From: Coriobacteriaceae bacterium
GTDB lineage: Bacteria; Actinomycetota; Coriobacteriia; Coriobacteriales; Coriobacteriaceae
Length of the DNA: 64,000 nt
Direction: 5' to 3'
Assembly (NCBI GenBank): GCA_025757745.1
Contig: CP107217.1
Location: 496,001-560,000 of the forward strand
In this document: positions 15,649 through 22,823 of the stretch, piece after piece
Numbering within the stretch: position 1 is the first letter of the stretch
How the letters are laid out: every line of letters starts with the position of its first letter
Made by a program: the position numbers and the translations under genes
Notes under the pieces: generated by a model
The model's input: the letters and a program-made list of their open reading frames with translations, nothing else
Database searches by the model: none
What the model was told of the DNA's origin: nothing

Positions 15649-17324
15649 TGAAGGAGCTTTCCGAGGTCCTGCAGGATTGGGAGGCCGTGATCGGCCTGGA
15701 GATCCACACCGAGCTCACCGCACTCGACACCAAGATGTTCTGCAACTGCAAGCTCAGCCACGATGACGAGCCCAACGCCAACGTGTGCCCGGTGTGCCTG
15801 GGCCTGCCCGGCGCCCTGCCGGTGCCCAACAAGCGCGCCATCGAGAGCATCGTCAAGGCCGGTCTGGCCACCAACTGCGAGATCCAGCGTCACTCGATGT
15901 TCTACCGCAAGCACTACTTCTATCCCGATATGGCCAAGAACTTCCAGACCACGCAGGGTCCGGTCGCCTTTGCCATGTACGGTCACCTAGATCTGGACGT
16001 GACCGGTCGCGGTGCCGCCGAGCGCCCCGACTGCGCGTTTGGTGAGGCCGAGGCCCAGAGCCTGGCGAGTGCTTCGGCCAACGCCGAGGGTCTGTCCACG
16101 TCCATGACGTCGACCATGCGCGAGGGCAACCAGCGCGCCGGCCATCTGGCCAGCTACGACGCGTCCAACCTACAGATGCCCGAGCGCCGCGAGGATGGTT
16201 CCTACACGGTGCCCATTCGCATCCTGCGCATCCACATGGAGGAGGACGCCGCCAAGATGGTCCACGTGGGCGGCGCCGAGGGTCGCATTACCGCCGCGGC
16301 CGAGTCGCTCGTCGACTACAACCGCTGCGGCACGCCTTTGATTGAGCTCGTGACTGAGCCCGATCTGCGCACGCCCGAGGAGGCTCGCCTGTTTATGGAG
16401 AAGCTCCGTCGCATCTTTGTGACACTGGGCATTTCGGACTGCTCCATGGAGAAGGGTTCCATGCGCTGCGACGGCAACGTGTCGCTGCGCCGCCGCGGCG
16501 AGACCAAGCTGGGTACCAAGACCGAGCTTAAGAACCTTAACTCGTTTAAGAGCCTGCATGATGGCCTTGCCTACGAGATTTGCCGCCAGGCCGAGGTACT
16601 CGAGGAGGGCGGCATCATCTACCAGGAGACCCGTCACTGGGAGCCCAGCCGCAAGCGCACCGTAGTCATGCGTGTGAAGGAGACGGCCGACGACTATCGT
16701 TTGTTCCCCGACCCCGATCTTGCGCCGTTCGATCTGGACGATGAGTTCATCGACCGCTGCCGAGGCGAGATCCCCGAGCTGCCCGATGCCAAGCGCGCCC
16801 GCTTTGAGGCCGACTTTGGCATTAAGGCTGCCGATGCCGAGCAGATTGCTGGCGACCCCGAGTTTGCTGACTTCTTTGAGGCCGCTGCTGCCGGTATGGC
16901 TGGCAAAGAGGCCCAGACGGTCGCAAACCTGCTGGTAAATGAAATGATCGCCTACCTTAAGGGCGCGGGCGTTTCGCTGGCCGAGTCCGGTATTGCACCG
17001 GCTCAGGTGGCGGCACTCGCCAAGCTGCTGGCGACCGATGCCATCAGCTCCAACCAAGCGCACGAGGTCTTTGAGGCCATGGCTCAGACCGGCGACGACC
17101 CCAACAAGATCGTCGACGAGCGCGGCATGCGTCAGGTGAGCGACGCCGGCGCGTTGCAGCCGATCGTGGACGAGGTGCTGGCTAACTGTGCCGAGCAGGC
17201 GCAGCAGTACCGCGACGGCAACCAGAAGGTCATCGGCTTTTTGGTGGGCCAGTGCATGAAGGCGAGCCGCGGCAAGGGCAACCCGAAGCTCTTCAACGAG
17301 TTGCTGAGAACGTCGCTCTCGTAG
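15648..17324 (+). CDS. gatB: Asp-tRNA(Asn)/Glu-tRNA(Gln) amidotransferase subunit B, with internal insertion
   Basis: 558-residue kinase/transferase subunit, about 60-80 residues longer than common GatB. N-terminal GLEIHTEL, zinc-site cysteines 32, 34, 47 and 50 (FCNCK...CPVC), FYPDMAKNFQTTQGP and LVDYNRCGTPLIELVTEPD are family signatures; a YqeY-like C-terminal tail domain follows ~residue 400. An extra segment, roughly residues 120-187 (Ala/Ser/Glu-rich, from RGAAERPD to EDGSYTVP), lies between the active-site strand DLDVTG and RILRIHMEEDAAK. Start ATG 15648 overlaps the gatA stop. The insert may be a clade feature; it is in frame and uses normal codons. Confidence 0.95.
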   Translation: MKELSEVLQDWEAVIGLEIHTELTALDTKMFCNCKLSHDDEPNANVCPVCLGLPGALPVPNKRAIESIVKAGLATNCEIQRHSMFYRKHYFYPDMAKNFQTTQGPVAFAMYGHLDLDVTGRGAAERPDCAFGEAEAQSLASASANAEGLSTSMTSTMREGNQRAGHLASYDASNLQMPERREDGSYTVPIRILRIHMEEDAAKMVHVGGAEGRITAAAESLVDYNRCGTPLIELVTEPDLRTPEEARLFMEKLRRIFVTLGISDCSMEKGSMRCDGNVSLRRRGETKLGTKTELKNLNSFKSLHDGLAYEICRQAEVLEEGGIIYQETRHWEPSRKRTVVMRVKETADDYRLFPDPDLAPFDLDDEFIDRCRGEIPELPDAKRARFEADFGIKAADAEQIAGDPEFADFFEAAAAGMAGKEAQTVANLLVNEMIAYLKGAGVSLAESGIAPAQVAALAKLLATDAISSNQAHEVFEAMAQTGDDPNKIVDERGMRQVSDAGALQPIVDEVLANCAEQAQQYRDGNQKVIGFLVGQCMKASRGKGNPKLFNELLRTSLS

Positions 17325-17330
17325 CTGCGA

Positions 17331-17473
17331 GGCCGGGGAAGCCCCGAGTCGCCGGGGTGTTTCCTCCAAATTTCAAACAGTCCTATGCAAGACGAAGGCC
17401 ACATTTAGTGGCCTTCTTTGCATGCGGAACTCATTTGGAGCAAACACCCCGGCGACTCGGGGCTTCCCCGGCC
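17331..17473. repeat. Nested inverted repeat: 41-bp arms around a small hairpin
   Basis: Outer arms 17331-17371 and 17433-17473 match at 40 of 41 positions (GGCCGGGGAAGCCCCGAG... and complement). Inside is a second stem GAAGGCCA/TGGCCTTC (17394-17416) followed by TTT. It begins six bases after the gatB stop. The same two-level architecture, with unrelated arm sequence, occurs at 36286-36417. Confidence 0.85.
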
Positions 17474-17520
17474 AGACGACTCGGCCGTTCGGGTCAGGCG
17501 GGGCTGAATGGAATAGAGTG

Positions 17521-17550
17521 AATGGGCGCGCCGTTGGCGCGCCCATTTTT
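17521..17550 (+). terminator. Rho-independent terminator after gatCAB
   Basis: Perfect stem AATGGGCGCGCC/GGCGCGCCCATT with a GTT loop, then TTT. Confidence 0.85.
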
Positions 17551-17556
17551 GTGCGG

Positions 17557-17583
17557 GTGACAAAGGGGCAGTCCCTTTGTCAC
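17557..17583. repeat. Short palindrome GTGACAAAGGG/CCCTTTGTCAC
   Basis: Perfect 11-bp arms (17557-17567, 17573-17583) around GCAGT. Part of the word is repeated at 17616-17638. It resembles the repeat at 22373. It lies in the convergent gap between gatB and the AraC gene. Confidence 0.65.
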
Positions 17584-17639
17584 ATTGCAAATGGTCTTCC
17601 CTGCTTGTGGGACTTATGGGCCGTCCCTTTGTCGCCTCT

Positions 17640-18644
17640 TTATTGATGCTGGGAGCGCCAAGCGGTGGGGGTGGTGCCGGTGTGTTGCTTGAAGGCTTGG
17701 GCGAAGGCGGCCTGCTGAGGGTAGCCTAGACGCTCTGCCACCTGCGCTATCGTGAGCGCGCTATCGGCCAAAAGGTCCTGTGCTCGCTCCATACGGCGTC
17801 TGCGAATGTAGGCGCCCAGGGACTCGCCAGTTTGGGCCTTAAAGGTGGCGCATAGTTTGGAGCGGCTTGTGTAGAGCCTCTCGGCCACCTCGTTGATACC
17901 CACGCGTCTGCCTTTGTCGAGCGTGCGCTCAATCATTGCCGTTGCTTCTTCGGCAATGGTTATGCTGACACGTGTGTCTGCCGCCTGCCGCGCCTGCTTG
18001 TGGGCCGCGCGCGAACAGGCGAGCTCCGCGACCATGGTCTCCACGATGCCTTGCATATAGACGTGTCCGCCTACGGTGCGGGCGCGGTCCTCGTTAATCC
18101 GGCGCAGCGTGTGGCAGATGGCAGACGTCGCCTCCTCGTGCCACGACTCGGCAAACGCTTCAAAGACTCCCACGAACTCAGTGGGATACCGATGCTCCAG
18201 CTCGTCAAAATACCCGGGCAAAAAGAGCACCGAGCGCGAGTGATAAAGCTGCCCTGCAAACAGCGGACTTAGTTCCTCGCCGCAGCTATCTTGGATAAAG
18301 CTGCACACCGCGCTGTTCGGCCACGGTCCATGCAAGGGTTTAAGGTTCGCAGGCGTTATGCCAGCCTCGGGCATGCATATAAGTGTGGGCGCGCTGACCT
18401 CGCTCACGCAGGCGTACGGTTCGGGTGTGTATTCGGCCAGGTACATATCGTGCATCGGGGTAATGAAATGCTCCATAACGATGCAGGCGGGGGAGAGAGG
18501 CATGATCCATGCGCGTCCGTGCGCCCGATCGTTTGCCACCTCGCCGGTAAAGACGGCGCCCCTGCCGGTAAGCTCCAGGCCAAACTGCTCAAACTGCGGT
18601 GCGTAGAGCTCGGTTATGTCGGTCGCTGCCCGCCGTATTTGCAA
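17640..18644 (-). CDS. AraC family transcriptional regulator
   Basis: 334-residue regulator. The C-terminal ~100 residues form two helix-turn-helix units: VGINEVAERLYTSRSKLCATF and LTIAQVAERLGYPQQAAFAQAF, followed by the family signature KQHTGTTPTAW. The N-terminal ~230 residues are an unrecognised sensing domain, similar in size to siderophore-responsive PchR/YbtA regulators. The start is read as TTG at 18644 with AAGGAAAGGG just upstream. This region consists of three 21-bp direct repeats (18638-18700), so the exact start is uncertain. It is divergent from the ABC transporter pair at 18780, its probable target. The link to iron is inference. Confidence 0.85.
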   Translation of the reverse strand: MQIRRAATDITELYAPQFEQFGLELTGRGAVFTGEVANDRAHGRAWIMPLSPACIVMEHFITPMHDMYLAEYTPEPYACVSEVSAPTLICMPEAGITPANLKPLHGPWPNSAVCSFIQDSCGEELSPLFAGQLYHSRSVLFLPGYFDELEHRYPTEFVGVFEAFAESWHEEATSAICHTLRRINEDRARTVGGHVYMQGIVETMVAELACSRAAHKQARQAADTRVSITIAEEATAMIERTLDKGRRVGINEVAERLYTSRSKLCATFKAQTGESLGAYIRRRRMERAQDLLADSALTIAQVAERLGYPQQAAFAQAFKQHTGTTPTAWRSQHQ

Positions 18645-18700
18645 AAGCGTCCCTTTCCTTTGCAGAAACGTCCCTTTCCTTTGCAGAAACGTCCACGCCT
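18638..18700. repeat. Three 21-bp direct repeats at the AraC/ABC divergent junction
   Basis: Units 18638-18658, 18659-18679 and 18680-18700, consensus TTTGCAGAAACGTCCCTTTCC. They cover the AraC start and sit 80-140 bases before the ABC gene, as expected for operator sites. Each unit also carries an AAGGAAAGGG ribosome-site-like word on the minus strand. Confidence 0.75.
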
Positions 18701-18779
18701 GGCTCGATTGTGAGCCATGGCTAACACATCAATGATAAGTTCATTACGGTTAACTTTCAAGCCGTTAGAAAGGAATCTC

Positions 18780-20606
18780 ATGGCAAAGGGATCAAAAAAG
18801 GAAGGCGGCGGTATCGGCGAGCTGCTTGCATATGCCGGCGACCGTAAATTCCTAACATATTTGGGCATGGCCCTCTCGGCGCTCTCGCAGCTGCTGAGCT
18901 TTGGCCCGTACGTGTGCATTTGGCTTGTCGCGCGCGATCTGATCGCCGTGGCACCTAACTGGAGCGAAGCCTGCGATATCGCGATGTATGGTTGGTGGGC
19001 CGTCGGTTTTGCCCTGGTGAGCATCGTGATTTATTTCGTGGGGCTCATGTGCACACACCTGTCCGCGTTTCGCTGCGCGTCCAATATCCGCAAGGCTACG
19101 AGCGAGCATCTGCTTAAGCTGCCGCTCGGCTACTTTGACACGCACGCCACCGGTGAGCTGCGCCGTATCGTAGACGGCTGCGCCGCCTCAACCGAGACAC
19201 TGCTCGCGCACATGCTGCCCGATATCGCCGGCGCCACCGCCATGGTCGTGGGCCTGCTCGTGCTGCTATTTGCCCTCGATTGGCGTTTGGGCGCGGCATG
19301 CTTAATCTCGGTCGTCGTTTCGTTTTGCGCCATGGCCACCATGATGAGCGGCAAGGGCGCCGAGTTCATGAAGGCCTACATGGGCGCGCTGGTCAAGATG
19401 AACAAGACCGGTACCGAATACGTACGCGGCATTCCCGTGGTCAAGGTGTTTCAGCAGACGGTCTATTCCTTTAAGGCGTTCCACGACGCGATCGCCGAAT
19501 ACGCCGACATGGCGCAAAACTATGCGGGCACGTTTTGCCGGGGTCCGCAGGTACTCAACCTTACCGCGCTCAATGGTCTTGTGACATTCCTGTTGCCCGT
19601 GGCGTTGCTGTTGGCGCCGGGCGAGACGGACTTCGCGCACTTTATGGCCAACTTCACGTTTTACGCGATTTTTTCGGCCGTGGTGCCGACGGCCATGACC
19701 AAGCTTATGTTTGTGGGCGAAGCATCTCAGATGAGTGCCGATTCGCTGGCGCGCATCCGAAGCATCATGGATTCCAAGCGGCTCTCCGTGCCCGAGCAAC
19801 CCAAGCACCCCGCTGGCAGCGATGTGCGCTTTGAGGACGTGAGCTTTACCTACGAGGGCGCCGAGGCGCCTGCCGTCAACCATGCGAGTTTTAGCGTTCC
19901 CGCAGGTAGCACCCTCGCGCTGGTGGGTCCTTCGGGCGGCGGCAAGTCAACCTGCGCAAGCCTGATTCCTCGTTTTTGGGATGTTTCCGCAGGTCGAGTG
20001 CTCGTAGGTGGTGTGGACGTTCGCGATATGGATCCGCACGAGCTTATGGACCAGGTCGCCTTCGTGTTCCAGACCAACCAGCTGTTCCGGCAAACACTTG
20101 CCGATAACGTGCGTGCCTCCAAGCCTGCAGCCACTGACGACGAAGTGCGTGCGGCTCTCTCCGCGGCCCAGTGCGACGATATCGTAGCCAAGCTTCCGCA
20201 GGGTATCAACACGATGCTCGGCGCCGGCGGGGCGTACCTTTCGGGCGGTGAGGTCCAGCGTGTGGCGCTCGCCCGCGCAATCCTTAAGGACGCGCCTATC
20301 GTGGTGCTCGATGAGGCCACGGCGTTTGCCGACCCCGAGAACGAGGCACTCATCCAGCGCGCCTTTAGCAAGCTGGCGGCGGGTCGCACGGTCATTATGA
20401 TTGCGCACCGGCTTTCGACCGTGGTGGGTGCAGACCAAATCGTGGTGCTCAACCAGGGCAGCGTGCAGGAGTCGGGTACCCATGCCGAGCTGCTGTCCCA
20501 AAATGGCCTGTATGCCAAGATGTGGGCTGAGTACGAGCAGGCCGCGAGTTGGAAGATTACTGCTGTGGCCGCGGATGCCGCCGTCGCGAAGGGAGGCGAG
20601 GCCTAA
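18780..20606 (+). CDS. ABC transporter half, permease fused to ATPase (first subunit)
   Basis: 608-residue type IV fold ABC half-transporter. Six membrane helices (~residues 15-310) are followed by a nucleotide-binding domain with Walker A GPSGGGKST, a signature loop that reads LSGGEVQR rather than LSGGQ, Walker B VVLDEATAF and the switch His in MIAHRLST. ATG 18780 has AAAGGA just before it; an upstream Met at 18717 lacks one. The ADPENE sequence after Walker B is one I associate with YbtP/IrtA-like siderophore importers. The regulator is AraC-type, also as in yersiniabactin loci. It most likely dimerises with the next gene product (adjacent start). Substrate is unproven; multidrug export is the alternative. 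Confidence 0.85.
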   Translation: MAKGSKKEGGGIGELLAYAGDRKFLTYLGMALSALSQLLSFGPYVCIWLVARDLIAVAPNWSEACDIAMYGWWAVGFALVSIVIYFVGLMCTHLSAFRCASNIRKATSEHLLKLPLGYFDTHATGELRRIVDGCAASTETLLAHMLPDIAGATAMVVGLLVLLFALDWRLGAACLISVVVSFCAMATMMSGKGAEFMKAYMGALVKMNKTGTEYVRGIPVVKVFQQTVYSFKAFHDAIAEYADMAQNYAGTFCRGPQVLNLTALNGLVTFLLPVALLLAPGETDFAHFMANFTFYAIFSAVVPTAMTKLMFVGEASQMSADSLARIRSIMDSKRLSVPEQPKHPAGSDVRFEDVSFTYEGAEAPAVNHASFSVPAGSTLALVGPSGGGKSTCASLIPRFWDVSAGRVLVGGVDVRDMDPHELMDQVAFVFQTNQLFRQTLADNVRASKPAATDDEVRAALSAAQCDDIVAKLPQGINTMLGAGGAYLSGGEVQRVALARAILKDAPIVVLDEATAFADPENEALIQRAFSKLAAGRTVIMIAHRLSTVVGADQIVVLNQGSVQESGTHAELLSQNGLYAKMWAEYEQAASWKITAVAADAAVAKGGEA

Positions 20607-22364
20607 ATGTTCGCCTCATTCCAAAAGAAGTATTTCCTATCCGATAAAGGCATCGCCGGCGTAAAACGCGGCGTCTTCTGGACCGCGCTCACCAATCTTA
20701 TTACCATGGCCGGCATGGGCTTTCTATTCCTGGTTATGGCCGGCTTTGTCGAGCATCTTGCCCGCGGGGCCGACCTGCCGGATGCCCTGCCGATCGTGGT
20801 CGGCCTCCTGGTCTTTTTCGTGTTGCTCTTTGCCTCTAACTGGCAGCAGTATTACTACACCTACTGCATTTTTTACGAGGAGTGCGGAAAACAGCGCATG
20901 GAGATCGCCGAGCGCTTGCGCAAACTGCCGCTGTCGTTTTTTGGTCGACGTGATCTGGCCGATTTGACCGAGACCATCATGGGCGACGTTCAGACCATGG
21001 AGCATGCCTACAGCCATGTGCTGGGAGAGCTCTGGGGCGCCATCATCGCAAGCGCCATCGTGTTCGTGGCGTCGCTGTTCTTTTGCTGGCAGCTGGCGAT
21101 CGCGGCGTTTTGGAGCGTTCCCATGGCCTTTGCCGTGCTGTATCTAACACGCGGCCCCATGGCCCCGGTGTTCGACCGCGTGCGCGCCGAGAAGGTCAAG
21201 GTCACCGAGGCGATCCAGGAGACGCTCGACTGCGTGCGCGAGATTCGCGCCACCAACCAGGAGGCCCATTATCTTGAGGGGCTCAACGCCGTGATCGATG
21301 CCGAGGAGCGCGAGACCACCAAAGGCGAGCTCGCCAACGGGCTTTTGGTCAACTCCGCCTTTGCCATCCTGCGCCTGGGGATTGCCACCACGTTGGTCAC
21401 GGGCGCTGCGATGGTCGCCTCCGGCCGGGTCGACTTTTTGGTGATGTTTGCCTTCCTGCTCATGGTGAGCCGCATCTATGCGCCCTTCGATCAGGCACTG
21501 ATGCTGATGTCCGAGCTGTTTGCCGCCGAGTCGTCGGCCAAGCGCATGCGCTCCATCATGGAAGAGCCCGTGGCGCGGGGCAGCGAGCAGTTTGAGCCCG
21601 TAGGTCATGACGTGGTGTTCAATCACGTGGCATTTGGCTATGGTGCGGGCGAGGACGGCCGCGCCGGCGAGAAAGTTCTTACCGATGTGAGCTTTACCGC
21701 CAAGGAAGGCGAGGTCACGGCACTGGTCGGTCCTTCGGGCTCCGGTAAGTCTACGGTGAGCCGCCTGGCCGCGCGCTTTTGGGATGCCACCGCGGGCACG
21801 GTCACCGTGGGCGGCGTGGATGTTGCGAGCGTGGATCCCGAGGTGCTGCTGCGCGACTACGCCATTGTGTTCCAAGACGTGCTGCTCTTTGACGACACGG
21901 TGATGGGAAACATCCGCCTCGGGCGTCGTGGCGCCACCGATGAGCAAGTGCTTGCGGCTGCGCGTGCCGCCAACTGCGACGAGTTCGTGAGCCGCATGCC
22001 AAAGGGCTATGACACCATGATCGGCGAGAACGGCTCCAAGCTGTCCGGCGGCGAGCGCCAGCGCATCTCCATCGCCCGCGCACTGCTCAAAGACGCGCCG
22101 ATCGTGTTGCTGGACGAGGCGACAGCGAGCTTGGATGTGGAGAACGAGACCGTGGTGCAGCAGGCGCTCTCCCGCCTGCTCGCAGGCAAGACGGTTATCG
22201 TGATCGCCCACCGTATGCGCACGGTAGAAAATGCTGATAAGATCGTTGTGCTCAAGGACGGCGTGGTAGCCGAGCAGGGCACTCCGGCGCAGCTCAAGGC
22301 GGCAGGTGGAGAATTCGCCCGCATGGTGGCGCTGCAAAAGGAAGCAGCTACCTGGCAGTTGTAA
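20607..22364 (+). CDS. ABC transporter half, permease fused to ATPase (second subunit)
   Basis: 585-residue partner half-transporter. Membrane domain ~residues 15-310; nucleotide-binding domain with Walker A GPSGSGKST, canonical signature LSGGERQRIS, Walker B IVLLDEATASLD and switch His in VIAHRMRT. ATG 20607 follows the upstream stop directly, with GGGAGGCGAG as ribosome site. The standard LSGGE/ASLD motifs contrast with the altered ones in the first subunit, so the pair probably forms a heterodimer with unequal ATP sites. The orientation and AraC neighbour favour an IrtAB/YbtPQ-like role. Confidence 0.87.
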   Translation: MFASFQKKYFLSDKGIAGVKRGVFWTALTNLITMAGMGFLFLVMAGFVEHLARGADLPDALPIVVGLLVFFVLLFASNWQQYYYTYCIFYEECGKQRMEIAERLRKLPLSFFGRRDLADLTETIMGDVQTMEHAYSHVLGELWGAIIASAIVFVASLFFCWQLAIAAFWSVPMAFAVLYLTRGPMAPVFDRVRAEKVKVTEAIQETLDCVREIRATNQEAHYLEGLNAVIDAEERETTKGELANGLLVNSAFAILRLGIATTLVTGAAMVASGRVDFLVMFAFLLMVSRIYAPFDQALMLMSELFAAESSAKRMRSIMEEPVARGSEQFEPVGHDVVFNHVAFGYGAGEDGRAGEKVLTDVSFTAKEGEVTALVGPSGSGKSTVSRLAARFWDATAGTVTVGGVDVASVDPEVLLRDYAIVFQDVLLFDDTVMGNIRLGRRGATDEQVLAAARAANCDEFVSRMPKGYDTMIGENGSKLSGGERQRISIARALLKDAPIVLLDEATASLDVENETVVQQALSRLLAGKTVIVIAHRMRTVENADKIVVLKDGVVAEQGTPAQLKAAGGEFARMVALQKEAATWQL

Positions 22365-22372
22365 GAAGGGGC

Positions 22373-22389
22373 AAAGGGACAGTCCCTTT
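22373..22389. repeat. Palindrome AAAGGGAC/GTCCCTTT after the ABC operon
   Basis: Perfect 8-bp arms with one central base, containing the GGGACAG core. It resembles the element at 17557 and probably marks the operon end. Confidence 0.6.
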
Positions 22390-22559
22390 CTCACATTGAC
22401 AATCGGTTACTCCGCATCGCTAATTTTCAAAAGGTTAGCCATGGCTGACCTAGATAGTTAGATAAAATTGAGATATTTCAAAAGCGTGCTCGAGCAAACT
22501 TGTTTACTCGGGTGCTGAGGCACCATGCCGCGTCCAATGCGGCAAAAGGGAGAAGCAAC

Positions 22560-22805
22560 ATGAAGAAGTCGACGTTTAACACCCTGCTTGTCGGTGGCGG
22601 TTTTCTGCTCGGTACGGCCGGCATCAAGCTGCTCACCAGCGCTCCGGTAAAGAATGCCTGCGTGCAGGGTATCGCGTGCGGCATGCGCATCAAGAACGGC
22701 TACCAGGACATGGTCGAGCAGGCCAAGGCTAATGTCGACGACATGGTTGCCGAGGCTGCTTACATCACCCAGAGCGAGGCCGCTGCTGACGAGGCAGCCG
22801 AGTAA
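22560..22805 (+). CDS. Small DUF6110-like protein next to a metal ATPase
   Basis: 81-residue protein. The N-terminal hydrophobic segment (TLLVGGGFLLGTAGIKLL, ~8-25) is likely a membrane anchor. It is followed by an amphipathic helix (KNGYQDMVEQAKANVDDMVAEA) and an acidic tail. The pattern MKK..TLLVGG.LLGTAG.KLL with a downstream heavy-metal P-type ATPase matches what I know as DUF6110, a family of unknown function. ATG 22560 follows GGGAGAAG; an ATG at 22500 has no ribosome site. It lies 18 bases before the ATPase start, suggesting joint expression and perhaps a role as a regulatory subunit or metallochaperone (inference). Confidence 0.7.
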   Translation: MKKSTFNTLLVGGGFLLGTAGIKLLTSAPVKNACVQGIACGMRIKNGYQDMVEQAKANVDDMVAEAAYITQSEAAADEAAE

Positions 22806-22823
22806 CGCTCCCAGGCACAAACT

